64,000 nucleotides of DNA from Mycobacterium sp. D16Q13 (GCF_002013375.1 NZ_MAEW01000012.1:1-64000), one strand, 5' to 3'; shown: positions 18,388-30,820, counted from the first letter of the stretch. The notes: a model not told the origin generated them from the letters alone. Translations and numbers: made by a program.

Positions 18388-19496
18388 GTGAATTCGAGTT
18401 CACCGAGGAGCACGGCGACCTGCGCTCGCTCATGCGGAGTTGGTGCCAACGTGTCTGGACACCCGAGCACGTGCGCCAAATCGCCGATGCGGGCGCCGTC
18501 GACCTGGATGCCTGGCGCGCTCTGGGCGCCGAGCTTGGTGTGGTGGGGCTGAGCCTGCCCGAAGAACACGGCGGGGGCGGCCTGGGCGTTATCGAATTAT
18601 CCATCGTGGCAGAGGAACTGGGACGCACGCTGGCGTGTCTACCGTGGATATCGAGCGCGGCGCTGGGCGCTACCGCGCTGGCAGCCAGCGGCGACAGTGA
18701 CGCCCTTGCCGAATGGGTACCCGCGCTGGCCTCCGGCGACAAGACGATCACGCTGGCCGGTGGCCGCACCCGGTTGGCCGACGCCATCACCGTGTCCGCG
18801 GAATCCGATGCCGACGGATGGAAGCTCACCGGAGACGCCGAGCACGTTCCGGACGGCGCCACCGCCGACGCGATCCTGGTGCTCGCTGATACCGACTCGG
18901 GTCCAACCCTTTTCGCGGTGGACGGGAACGCAACCGGCGTCGACCGGCACGCTCTGGCCACCCTCGACCTAACCCGACGCCAGGCCAACATCCACTTTGA
19001 CTCCACTCCCGCGCGCCTAATCGGCGAGCAGGGCCAGGGCGCGGACGCCGTGACCAAGGCACTCGACGTAGCCGCCACCGTGCTCGCGGCCGAACAAGCC
19101 GGTATCGCCGCCCACATGCTGGATGTCACAACCGAATACGCCAAGTCCCGAATTCAGTTCGGGCGGATCATCGGGTCGTTCCAAGCCGTCAAACACCGCC
19201 TCGCCGATATGGCCGCCGCGGCCGGGAACGTGCGTGGCGCCGCCTATCACGCGGCCTGGTCGCATGACGACCCGAGCCTTGATGATCCCGCGCTGGCCAC
19301 CAGCATCGCCCAGCAGGTGGCATCCGCGGGCGCGGTAGAGGTAACCTCCAAGGCCATCCAGAGCCATGGCGGCATCGGATTCACCTGGGAACACCCGGCC
19401 CACCTGTACTACAAACGGGCCGTTAGTAATTCGGCACTCTTCGGAGGCCGTGCCGTCCACGCCGAACGTATCGCCAAGGAGGTTATCGACGCATGA
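18384..19496 (+). CDS. Acyl-CoA dehydrogenase, partner subunit
   Basis: 370 residues from ATG 18384 (MSEFEFTEEHGDL), overlapping the previous gene by four bases. The ACAD fold is recognisable in LSLPEEHGGGGLGVIEL, AEQAGIAAHMLDVTTEYAKSR (two parts of one helix) and GGIGFTWEHPAHLYYKRA. The middle flavin-contact motif is weak, as usual for the non-FAD partner of heteromeric mycobacterial dehydrogenases. Also coupled to the next gene by ATGA. Confidence 0.9.
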   Translation: MSEFEFTEEHGDLRSLMRSWCQRVWTPEHVRQIADAGAVDLDAWRALGAELGVVGLSLPEEHGGGGLGVIELSIVAEELGRTLACLPWISSAALGATALAASGDSDALAEWVPALASGDKTITLAGGRTRLADAITVSAESDADGWKLTGDAEHVPDGATADAILVLADTDSGPTLFAVDGNATGVDRHALATLDLTRRQANIHFDSTPARLIGEQGQGADAVTKALDVAATVLAAEQAGIAAHMLDVTTEYAKSRIQFGRIIGSFQAVKHRLADMAAAAGNVRGAAYHAAWSHDDPSLDDPALATSIAQQVASAGAVEVTSKAIQSHGGIGFTWEHPAHLYYKRAVSNSALFGGRAVHAERIAKEVIDA

Positions 19497-20251
19497 CCGA
19501 ACAGATTCTCTTGACGCAGACCGAAGACCGGATCTGCACCATCACGCTGAACCGGCCACAGGCCCGTAATGCGCTGAGCAAGGCCCTCGGCGAGGAGATC
19601 GTCAAGGCCGTCACCGCGGCCGACGCCGACGCCGATGTTGACGTGATGATCCTGACCGCCGCCGACCCGGTGTTCTGCGCGGGTGTCGACCTCAAGGAGC
19701 TGGGCAGCGGTGATCGTGCCGACACCCTGGACCCGTGGTGGCCCGAGCTGTCCAAGCCCGTCATCGGTGCCATCAACGGAGCCGCCGTCACCGGCGGTCT
19801 GGAGCTGGCGCTGGCCTGTGACATCTTGATCGCCTCGGAGAAGGCACGTTTCGCCGATACCCACGCACGTGTTGGCATCCTGCCCACCTGGGGGCTGACC
19901 ACCCTGCTGCCGCTCTCGGTGGGACGCGGGCTGGCACGGCGCATGAGCCTCACCGGCGACTACCTGTCGGCCGAAGATGCGTTACGCGCAGGTCTGGTCA
20001 CCGAGGTGGTTGCCCATGAGGAACTGCTGCCGGCGGCCAAGCGGCTCGCCGCGACAATCGCCGGAAACAACCAGCCCGCCGTGCGCGAGCTTCTGGCCTC
20101 CTACCGCCGCATCGAGTCCGAGCTTGTCGGCAACGGTCTGCAGGTGGCCCTCGATGATGCGCATCGGTGGATCGAGCAGAACTCCATCGCCGAGGGCGTG
20201 GAGGAGCGTCGCGCGGCCATCATGGCGCGCGGTCGCAGCCAAAACTCCTAA
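19493..20251 (+). CDS. Enoyl-CoA hydratase/isomerase
   Basis: 252-residue crotonase. Oxyanion-hole motifs: AADPVFCAGVDLKEL and AINGAAVTGGLELALACDI. The second catalytic Glu region is FADTHARVGILPTWGLT. Hydrates the enoyl-CoA that the preceding dehydrogenases would make. ATGA overlap with the upstream gene; stop overlaps the stop of the convergent acyltransferase. Confidence 0.94.
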   Translation: MTEQILLTQTEDRICTITLNRPQARNALSKALGEEIVKAVTAADADADVDVMILTAADPVFCAGVDLKELGSGDRADTLDPWWPELSKPVIGAINGAAVTGGLELALACDILIASEKARFADTHARVGILPTWGLTTLLPLSVGRGLARRMSLTGDYLSAEDALRAGLVTEVVAHEELLPAAKRLAATIAGNNQPAVRELLASYRRIESELVGNGLQVALDDAHRWIEQNSIAEGVEERRAAIMARGRSQNS

Positions 20252-20853
20252 CGGTCGAAGCGATACAGCGCAATCCGGCGGTCCGGCCGAATATCGAACT
20301 CCCCCATCGCCGTCCAGCCGAGGCGGCCGAGCACCCGGAGGATCGGCGGGTTGTCGGCCGACGGTTCGGCCATCATCCGGCGGCATGCGGGATCAGCGGC
20401 GAACACCGCGGACGGCAGCAGCCTGATCCACTCGGAGATGACGCCGCGCCCCAGGTGTTCGGTGGATGCGGTCGCAATGTGAAAACCCGTGTCGTGGGGA
20501 TGGGCGTCGTAGATCCGGGTGATCTCGTCGCGCGCGGCGCGGTACATCTCCACGTAGGCCGCCTCGGCACCGTCCACCGAGAGAATGCACGGCAGTGAAT
20601 AGTGGCCGGCCAACCGGTACGAGGAGTCCTCTCGCCACTTCTCGGCCGACCACGGCTGATCCCAGGTTTCCAGCAGATGTGGCCGGGAGAACCATTCACT
20701 GAGCAGCTCAGGATCCGAACCCTCGGGATCCACCGGGCGCAGCCCATAACGCGTGCCCGCGAAGGAAGGCAACGGCGGCGGCCCGGCCTCGACGACCTCG
20801 GCCGCTACATCCGTGAGCTCACGAACGATGCGAAAACCGGCGGGGGTGTTCAT
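20248..20853 (-). CDS. MbtK/IucB-like N-acyltransferase
   Basis: 201 residues from ATG 20853; an ATG at 20901 would extend it by 16. GNAT-fold domain of the siderophore type: SEWFSRPHLLETWDQPW, then YSLPCILSVDGAEAAYVEMY, DAHPHDTGFHIA and a final RRIALYRFDR. It aligns along its length with mycobactin lysine N-acyltransferase MbtK (Rv1347c), including the paired His/Asp region. Could acylate a hydroxylysine-like amine. It is not near any mycobactin gene here, so a siderophore role is inference. Confidence 0.82.
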   Translation of the reverse strand: MNTPAGFRIVRELTDVAAEVVEAGPPPLPSFAGTRYGLRPVDPEGSDPELLSEWFSRPHLLETWDQPWSAEKWREDSSYRLAGHYSLPCILSVDGAEAAYVEMYRAARDEITRIYDAHPHDTGFHIATASTEHLGRGVISEWIRLLPSAVFAADPACRRMMAEPSADNPPILRVLGRLGWTAMGEFDIRPDRRIALYRFDR

Positions 20854-20933
20854 CAGCCCGGCGGCTCCGTTCGATCGATACTGCACGTGGTCAGCCCACA
20901 TTCTACGAACGTCACCGAGATGGCCGGCAACCG

Positions 20934-21155
20934 CTACATCAGATGCGGCGTCTCCTTATGGACTTTGTGGTCGTGATGCACCGTGCCGCCTACCACCGCA
21001 AATCCCAGCCCCGCGGTAACCAGTAGCGCGATGGCCGCCACCATTCCCCAGCCGTGATGTCCGGAGGCCAACGCCGCCAGTCCCAACGCGGTGATCGTGA
21101 CCGACACCAGTCCAAGGAAGTAGCCGGTCCACACGGCAAATCGATCAAGGTTCAT
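20934..21155 (-). CDS. Small two-helix membrane protein
   Basis: 73 residues from ATG 21155, with AGGAGG nine bases upstream. Two hydrophobic helices (YFLGLVSVTITALGLAALA and GMVAAIALLVTAGLGFAVVGG) joined by GHHGWG, and a charged His-rich tail (HHDHKVHKETPHLM). It loosely resembles the stress-linked mycobacterial UsfY family, but I am not sure. A CRP-like site is 45 bases upstream. Confidence 0.7.
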   Translation of the reverse strand: MNLDRFAVWTGYFLGLVSVTITALGLAALASGHHGWGMVAAIALLVTAGLGFAVVGGTVHHDHKVHKETPHLM

Positions 21156-21199
21156 TTCGAAACACCTCCTCATCCAGCGTTTCCCAGAATACTCCGCAA

Positions 21200-21215
21200 G
21201 TGACCTGGATCACAT
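21200..21215. promoter_or_regulatory. CRP-like operator between divergent small genes
   Basis: Reads TGTGATCCAGGTCACT on the minus strand, matching TGTGA-N6-TCAC. It lies 45 bases upstream of the small membrane protein and 60 upstream of the proline-rich protein on the plus strand. The base pattern is nearly the same as the site at 4332-4347. Confidence 0.55.
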
Positions 21216-21275
21216 AGCCGGGCGCTGGCAAACTCTCGATATCATGGGGAGAGCTAGACGATCAGGGGGAGAAAG

Positions 21276-21638
21276 ATGTCGTACCCACAGCACTATCCTG
21301 CCGCCGCGCCCAGGTACTTTCAGGTACGGCTGACCAAGCACACCGGGATGCTGATCATGTTCAGCACCCGGTCGTACACGATCACCGGGACACTCGAGCA
21401 ATGCGAGGCTGCCTACCGTGACGCGCAGACCCACAATCTGGCCGCCGGGTGGTGGAGCTTCCTGTCCATCCTCGTCATGAACTGGGTTGCGATCTTCGGA
21501 AATATGGGGCAGATCAGACAGATTCGGCGTCTGGCAGCGCAGCCCCCGACATACCAGGGCTACCCGCCGGCGGGATACCCACCGCCTCCTGCCGGATACC
21601 CACCGCCGCAGTATCCGCAGTACCCTCCGGTGCACTGA
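21276..21638 (+). CDS. Proline/tyrosine-tailed membrane-associated protein
   Basis: 120 residues; GGGGAGA precedes ATG 21276. Residues 12-80 hold a compact domain with one hydrophobic segment (WWSFLSILVMNWVAIFG). The C-terminal 35 residues are a repeat of YPP(A/P)GYPPP type, as in mycobacterial membrane proteins with proline-rich tails. No catalytic motif. Function unknown. Its stop abuts the end of dinF. Confidence 0.72.
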   Translation: MSYPQHYPAAAPRYFQVRLTKHTGMLIMFSTRSYTITGTLEQCEAAYRDAQTHNLAAGWWSFLSILVMNWVAIFGNMGQIRQIRRLAAQPPTYQGYPPAGYPPPPAGYPPPQYPQYPPVH

Positions 21639-22946
21639 TCACGAGCCGGTTCCCGGCACGGCCCAGCGGCCCGACGCCGTGCGCCATCCGACCAACAGCA
21701 GCCGCAACACCAGGAAAAGGGTGAGCCCGAACCAGACTCCGGCGAGCCCCCACCCAAAGGCCAGCGCCAACCACACCAGCGGCAAGAACCCGCACAGCGC
21801 GCTGATCATGGTGGCGTTGCGCATGAACCGCGCGTCGGCCGCACCCAGCAGCACCCCGTCCAGCGCGAACACAAGACCCGAAATCGGCAACTGGCACACC
21901 AGGAACCACCACGGCACGTGCATCTGACGCAACACCGTGGCATCGGAAGTGAACAAACCTGGCAATACCGGAGCACCGAAGGCAAGAAGGGACGCCAGTA
22001 CTACCGCGAAGCCCAGCGAGAACGCCGTCACTCTCCACGCCACTGACTTGGCCTCCCGTACCCGGCCCGCCCCCAACGCGGCACCGACGAGGGTCTGCGC
22101 CGCGATGGCAAGTGAATCAAGAACCAGCGCAAGAAAACTCCACATCTGCAGGACCACCTGATGCGCTGCCAGCGCCGCCGCCCCAAACCGTGCCGCCACC
22201 GCCGCGGCACTGATGAAGCAGGCCTGGAAGGCCAGACTGCGTATCAGCAGGTCGCGCGCCAGCACCAGCTGTGCGCGGAGCACCGGAGGGTCCATCCGGA
22301 GCCGAACACGCTCGGCGTGCAGGGCGTGCAGGAAAAGGATCGCGGCCAGCCACTGCCCCACCAGATTGGCAACCGCAGACCCCGCCACACCCATCCGGGG
22401 CGCCCCGAGTAATCCGTAGATCAGCACCGGGCACAGTACTGCCGAAACCGCAAAGCCGACAATCACATACCGCAACGGCCTGACCGTGTTTTGCACTCCC
22501 CGCATCCACCCGTTGCCGGCGAGCGAGACCAGGATTGCGGGCGCCGCGAAGATGGCGATACGCACCCACGTCAGGCCCTGAGCGGCCACATCGGGTGCCG
22601 CGGCGATGGCCCGGACCACCGGTCCAGCCACCATGTTCACGATGAGGACCACGGCAGTGCCGATAAGGAGCGCCAACCAGGTCGCCTGCACACCCTCGTG
22701 GACCGCGCCCGGACGATCACCGGAGCCGAACAGTCGTGCCGCACGGGCGGTGGTGCCGTACGACAAGAAGGTCAACTGCGTTCCGACGAGCGAAAGCACC
22801 AGTCCGCCGACGGCCAATCCCGCCAACGGCACCGCGCCCAGACGACCCACCATGGCGATATCGAAAAGCAAGTACAGCGGTTCGGCTGCCAACACACCCA
22901 ATGCGGGCACCGCCAAAGCAGTGATTCGGCGGGCCAGTCCAGACAT
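21639..22946 (-). CDS. dinF: MATE-family efflux protein
   Basis: 435 residues from ATG 22946 (MSGLARRITALAVPALGVLAAEPLY), matching the N-terminus of Rv2836c; a TTG at 22973 would overlap the nrnA stop. About 12 membrane helices; the MatE repeats begin at PALGVLAAEPLYLLFDIAMV and near LARDLLIRSLAFQACF. Na+ or H+ driven multidrug/toxin extrusion is the family role. Last gene of the infB-rbfA-nrnA-dinF run. Confidence 0.92.
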   Translation of the reverse strand: MSGLARRITALAVPALGVLAAEPLYLLFDIAMVGRLGAVPLAGLAVGGLVLSLVGTQLTFLSYGTTARAARLFGSGDRPGAVHEGVQATWLALLIGTAVVLIVNMVAGPVVRAIAAAPDVAAQGLTWVRIAIFAAPAILVSLAGNGWMRGVQNTVRPLRYVIVGFAVSAVLCPVLIYGLLGAPRMGVAGSAVANLVGQWLAAILFLHALHAERVRLRMDPPVLRAQLVLARDLLIRSLAFQACFISAAAVAARFGAAALAAHQVVLQMWSFLALVLDSLAIAAQTLVGAALGAGRVREAKSVAWRVTAFSLGFAVVLASLLAFGAPVLPGLFTSDATVLRQMHVPWWFLVCQLPISGLVFALDGVLLGAADARFMRNATMISALCGFLPLVWLALAFGWGLAGVWFGLTLFLVLRLLLVGWRTASGRWAVPGTGS

Positions 22947-22965
22947 TCCGGCCGTGCCGGTGGCG

Positions 22966-24424
<1,459 letters not shown>

Positions 24425-24425
24425 C

Positions 24426-27236
<2,811 letters not shown>

Positions 27237-27251
27237 TGCTCTCCTGTCTGC

Positions 27252-27279
27252 GAGGCAGCGGCTTCAGGCGCCGTGCCTC
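27252..27279. promoter_or_regulatory. Hairpin in infB leader
   Basis: GAGGCA (27252-27257) pairs with TGCCTC (27274-27279), with a short GGC/GCC inner stem. It lies 16 bases before the infB start in the 88-base ylxR-infB gap. It could be a leader structure or a weak attenuator. Confidence 0.35.
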
Positions 27280-27324
27280 GTGTTAGCTGTGATGGACGAT
27301 CATCATCGACGCTTCACGGTGTGC

Positions 27325-27642
27325 TCATTGTTTGTCGTTGCCAATCTCTTGGTATTGCTCAACAAGTTCGAAGACCGCGGAGGTATCCGGGTTTCCGCTG
27401 ATCCGGAGCGCTCGCGCGAACGCTCGCCGCTTTACCGCCACGTGGTAACACTGCGCCGACCGATGCAACCACGCACCTCGGCCGGGCAGTCTGCGACGGG
27501 TATCAACAACAATATGTCGATCATCCGTAGCAACCACACGAAGCAGATCTGCAGCCAACTCTCGCCCCCGGCATCCCACACATGTCCGTACCGGTTTACC
27601 GGTTTGGGCATGTGCGAACACCGAAGTCTCGCGCTGGATCAC
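27325..27642 (-). CDS. ylxR: YlxR family RNA-binding protein
   Basis: 105 residues from GTG 27642; the DUF448 core begins at PVRTCVGCRGRE and includes RLPGRGAWLH. Related to Rv2840c. Usually sits between nusA and infB in one operon; here it is separated from nusA by three genes and has its own -10 element just upstream. Likely RNA-binding. Confidence 0.9.
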   Translation of the reverse strand: MIQRETSVFAHAQTGKPVRTCVGCRGRELAADLLRVVATDDRHIVVDTRRRLPGRGAWLHRSAQCYHVAVKRRAFARALRISGNPDTSAVFELVEQYQEIGNDKQ

Positions 27643-27647
27643 GGCTT

Positions 27648-27653
27648 AGTCTA
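27648..27653 (-). promoter_or_regulatory. -10 element of a separate ylxR-infB promoter
   Basis: On the minus strand TAGACT ends five bases before GTG 27642 with no ribosome binding site between, as in leaderless mycobacterial transcripts. It would let ylxR-infB be expressed independently of the inserted NO genes. Confidence 0.45.
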
Positions 27654-27685
27654 CCGTCCGCGACACCTTATTTATGAATCGGCCC

Positions 27686-27708
27686 ACAGCCTCGAATGAC
27701 AAGGCTGT
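27686..27708. terminator. Hairpin after the nsrR-hmp operon
   Basis: ACAGCCT (27686-27692) and AGGCTGT (27702-27708) are perfect 7-bp arms around a 9-base loop, ten bases after the stop of the small membrane gene. It would separate hmp transcription from ylxR. No U tract. Confidence 0.5.
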
Positions 27709-27718
27709 ATTCCGGTTA

Positions 27719-28150
27719 TCAAACCCCCGCTGCGACGAGCGCCACCGCACCGACCAAAGCCAGTGTCTTGATGCTCTCGAGCGCGACATACGCCAGGTGC
27801 GTACGACTGCGTCCGGCGTACTCCACTCCGTCGCGGATCGCGTTGGTTCGTCTCATCATGGCTGGCCGCACCGCCGCCAGCTGGACTGCCAGACACACGC
27901 ATGCCACGATCACCGCCGCGATCGCACCGCCGCAGAGATTGCCCGCCACCGTCAGCACCACCAGAGCGGAAGCCACGACGCACTCCACCGCGTTGAGCGC
28001 ACGGAACACCAGGCGACCTATCGCGAGTCCCACATGGATCGTCACACCCGGCGCCCGGAACTTCAGCGGTGTCTCGATGAACGAGATCGCCACCACCAAA
28101 CCCAACCAGAATGCGGCCAGCGCTGCCGCACCTACATCTACGCGCGTCAT
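27719..28150 (-). CDS. Four-helix membrane protein linked to hmp
   Basis: 143 residues with four predicted helices (ALAAFWLGLVVAISFIE; the VECVVASALVVLTVAG segment; IAAVIVACVCLAVQLAAV; LALVGAVALVAAG). Charged pieces FIETPLKFRAPG and RRTNAIRDGVEYAGRSRTHL face the two sides. The ATG overlaps the hmp stop by four bases, so it is made together with the NO dioxygenase. I do not recognise the family with confidence. A role in NO or respiratory stress is inference from context. Confidence 0.75.
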   Translation of the reverse strand: MTRVDVGAAALAAFWLGLVVAISFIETPLKFRAPGVTIHVGLAIGRLVFRALNAVECVVASALVVLTVAGNLCGGAIAAVIVACVCLAVQLAAVRPAMMRRTNAIRDGVEYAGRSRTHLAYVALESIKTLALVGAVALVAAGV

Positions 28151-29337
28151 GCCATAGCCGAAGCCAACGGCCCGAACAGCTCGTGATTGATCTGCTCCTG
28201 CGGGATCCCGAGAGACACCAGGTCTTCATTAACGGCGGACATGAATGGGCGGGGACCGCAGACGAACACGGTCGATAGCCGGTTGAGCGGCAGCCGGTCC
28301 AGGCTCATGCGACCGACGCCGTGCGCGGGAAGCTCCACATGTGCCCGTTCGTACCAGGTGTGCAGCCGGCCAGCGGGCAGCCGGCCCACGAGATCTGCCA
28401 ACTCATGCCGGTAGGCGTGTGCGGCGGCCGACTGATCGGCGTGCAGGACCAGTACCTCTCGCGGCGACTGCGTGGCTACGAGCTCTTGCAGCATCCCCAT
28501 GATCGGCGTGCAGCCGATGCCTGCAGATACCAGAACCAACGGATCCATCGAATCGTCGAGTGTGAACTCGCCCATAGGTAACGAGACTCGCAACTGTTGT
28601 CCCTCGAAGACATTGTCGTAGATGAAGTTCGACACCTCACCCGCGGGCGTACCGCCACCACTGATCCGCTTGACGGCAATACGCCAGTTACCCTCCTGGG
28701 CACCACGCGACAGGCTGTATTGACGGATCTGCCTGGCCCCGTCCGGCAACGTGATTTGTATCGATACGTACTGTCCGGGAAGGAAACTCGGCAACTCACC
28801 AGATACGGCGCGCAACTCGAACCCCGCCACATCCGCCGATTCCAGTTGGCGGCGTACCACCGTGACCTGCCGCCACACATCGCCCGGCGCAACCCCCGCG
28901 GCGCCGTACAGCGCCTTCTCCCGCGCGATCAATTCATCGGCCATGAGCCAGTAGAACTCGCTCCAGGCCCGCGCAACCTCTTCGGTTACCGCCGCCCCCA
29001 GCACCTCCGCGATCGCGGCGAAGAGATGCTCGTAGACGATCGGATACTGCTCGGCGACAATTCCCAACGAGGCGTGTTTGTGGGCAATCCTGTCGAGCAC
29101 CGAATCATATTGGGCACCATTGCCTTCCAGTACAAGCCCGGCGAAGGAGGCGATAGATGCGGCGAGTGCCTTCGGCTGCTCCCCCGCCGCCTGGTTGCCG
29201 CGGTTGAACAGATCGCGAAGCAGTTCGGGGTGCGCCGCGAACAGCTTGGAGTAGAACAACGGTGTGATCTCGTCGATCGCCCCCGCCACAGCGGGGAGGG
29301 TTTGACGGATGACTGCCAGCGACTCTGCGGATAGCAC
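28147..29337 (-). CDS. hmp: Flavohemoprotein, nitric oxide dioxygenase
   Basis: 396 residues, the usual length, from GTG 29337 with GGAAG seven or so bases upstream. N-terminal globin with the proximal His in HKHASLGI; FAD domain with RQYSLSRG; NAD domain with SAGIGCTPIMGML and VFVCGPRPFM. Converts NO and O2 to nitrate using NADPH/NADH. It follows nsrR by four bases. The trio lies between nusA and ylxR, where M. tuberculosis has no gene. Confidence 0.96.
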   Translation of the reverse strand: MLSAESLAVIRQTLPAVAGAIDEITPLFYSKLFAAHPELLRDLFNRGNQAAGEQPKALAASIASFAGLVLEGNGAQYDSVLDRIAHKHASLGIVAEQYPIVYEHLFAAIAEVLGAAVTEEVARAWSEFYWLMADELIAREKALYGAAGVAPGDVWRQVTVVRRQLESADVAGFELRAVSGELPSFLPGQYVSIQITLPDGARQIRQYSLSRGAQEGNWRIAVKRISGGGTPAGEVSNFIYDNVFEGQQLRVSLPMGEFTLDDSMDPLVLVSAGIGCTPIMGMLQELVATQSPREVLVLHADQSAAAHAYRHELADLVGRLPAGRLHTWYERAHVELPAHGVGRMSLDRLPLNRLSTVFVCGPRPFMSAVNEDLVSLGIPQEQINHELFGPLASAMA

Positions 29338-29341
29338 GTGA

Positions 29342-29755
29342 CTACTTCCTTTCCATTGTTGGACGGGCGATTTCGGCCACCGTCCACTGATCGAGTTCGG
29401 CGAAGAATGCCTCTTGCGCCGAGCGAAGGGCGTCGCGCAGGCGACAGGTGCGCCGAAGGGGGCAGGGTACGGCGCCCTCGCAGTCGATGACCTCGCCGCC
29501 GCGCTCCAATTTCCTGGCCAGCGATCCCACCCGACGGTCGAGTCCGCGTTGTGTGATGCACACTCCCCCGTGGCGCCCGCGGGTGCACTCAATCGCGCCC
29601 ATCTCCGAAAGCCGGGCAACGACTTTCGTGGCATGCGTATAGGGCACGCAAAGTTGGGCGGCAAGTTCACCGGTGTGCAGCTGAGCGCCCGGCCCCTCGG
29701 CGGCCAACCGCATGACAATGCGCAGACCCAGGTCGGTGAATCGCGTTAGTTGCAC
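29342..29755 (-). CDS. nsrR: Rrf2-family NO-sensing repressor NsrR
   Basis: 137 residues from GTG 29755. Winged helix at the N-terminus (QLTRFTDLGLRIVMRLA ... VPYTHATKVVARLSEMG). Three cysteines in DCEGAVPCPLRRTC have CX5CX5C spacing, as in Streptomyces NsrR, and should hold an iron-sulfur cluster that NO destroys. It sits directly before hmp, its usual target, and an operator overlaps its own promoter. Confidence 0.93.
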   Translation of the reverse strand: MQLTRFTDLGLRIVMRLAAEGPGAQLHTGELAAQLCVPYTHATKVVARLSEMGAIECTRGRHGGVCITQRGLDRRVGSLARKLERGGEVIDCEGAVPCPLRRTCRLRDALRSAQEAFFAELDQWTVAEIARPTMERK

Positions 29756-29757
29756 AT

Positions 29758-29780
29758 AACTTGTATATGAGATGCAAGTT
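29758..29780. promoter_or_regulatory. NsrR operator, 11-1-11 inverted repeat
   Basis: Arms AACTTGTATAT (29758-29768) and AGATGCAAGTT (29770-29780) around one G match at 9 of 11 positions. This is the 11-1-11 layout of NsrR sites. It covers a TATACA -10 element (29762-29767, minus strand) that ends six bases before GTG 29755, so the transcript is probably leaderless and the operator blocks the promoter itself. Confidence 0.8.
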
Positions 29781-29791
29781 ATCTGGCGATA

Positions 29792-29805
29792 GGGACTTTG
29801 GTCAG
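29792..29805. promoter_or_regulatory. Possible DosR-like box
   Basis: GGGACTTTGGTCAG has one strong half-site (GGGACT) and a degenerate second half (GGTCAG) of the GGGACTWWAGTCCC motif. Its centre is about 43 bases upstream of the probable leaderless start, the distance where DosR activates. One half is poor, so this is tentative. Confidence 0.35.
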
Positions 29806-29824
29806 TACCTAGCGCTACTCGGTG

Positions 29825-30820
29825 CTAGTTGTCGGGGTCTGCATCACTTCTGATGTCGATGCGCCATCCGGTGAGACGGGCCGCGAGGCGGGCGTTCTGC
29901 CCCTCCTTGCCGATCGCCAGAGACAGCTGGAAATCCGGGACGATGACGCGGGCAGCCTTACCCGCCTCATCGATGACCGACACAGATACCACCTTGGCGG
30001 GTGAGAGTGCGTTCGCGACGAACCGCGCGGGATCCGGGTCGTAATCGATGATGTCGATCTTCTCGCCGGCGAGCTCGCTCATCACATTGCGTACCCGCTG
30101 CCCCATCGGGCCGATGCAGGCGCCCTTGGCGTTGAGCCCGGAAACCTTCGAGGCCACCGCGATCTTGGACCTGTGCCCCGCTTCACGGGCAACCGCGACG
30201 ATCTCCACGGAGCCGTCGTGAATCTCCGGCACCTCGAGCGAAAACAGCTTGCGCACCAGATTCGGGTGCGTCCGCGACAGTGTGATCAACGGCTCACGTG
30301 CGCCGCGGGATACACCAACAACATAGCAGCGCAACCGATCTCCGTGACGGTAGTCCTCGCCCGGCACCTGCTCGGCTGCCGGGATGACACCCTCGGATCC
30401 CTTCGTCTCGCTACCCATGCGGACCACGACAAGCCCCCGCGCGTTGGCCCGAGCGTCGCGCTGAATCACTCCGCCGACGATCTCGCCCTCGCGCGTGGAG
30501 AACTCACCGAACTTGTGCTCGTTCTCCGCGTCACGCACGCCCTGCTGGAACACCTGCCGTGCGGTGGTGGCAGCGATACGCCCGAATCCCTCAGGCGTGG
30601 CATCCCATTCGGTGATGAGATTGCCGTCCTCATCGGTCTCGCGGGCCAAGACACGGACCACACCCGTCTTGCGATCGAGTTCGATACGCGCGTTGGGCTC
30701 ATGCCCGTCGGTATGCCGGTAGGCCGTCAACAGCGCCGATTTGATGATGTCAATCGCCTCATCGACGGTGATGCCCTTATCGGCAGCCATCAGGTTTACC
30801 GCTGCGGGATCGATATTCAT
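29825..30820 (-). CDS. nusA: Transcription elongation factor NusA
   Basis: 331 residues, short like other mycobacterial NusA that lack the C-terminal acidic repeats. N-terminal RNAP-binding domain, S1 domain ([15 protein letters not shown]), then two KH domains ([15 protein letters not shown] and [16 protein letters not shown]). Modulates pausing, termination and rRNA antitermination. Its ATG overlaps the stop of rimP by four bases. Confidence 0.96.
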   Translation of the reverse strand: MNIDPAAVNLMAADKGITVDEAIDIIKSALLTAYRHTDGHEPNARIELDRKTGVVRVLARETDEDGNLITEWDATPEGFGRIAATTARQVFQQGVRDAENEHKFGEFSTREGEIVGGVIQRDARANARGLVVVRMGSETKGSEGVIPAAEQVPGEDYRHGDRLRCYVVGVSRGAREPLITLSRTHPNLVRKLFSLEVPEIHDGSVEIVAVAREAGHRSKIAVASKVSGLNAKGACIGPMGQRVRNVMSELAGEKIDIIDYDPDPARFVANALSPAKVVSVSVIDEAGKAARVIVPDFQLSLAIGKEGQNARLAARLTGWRIDIRSDADPDN

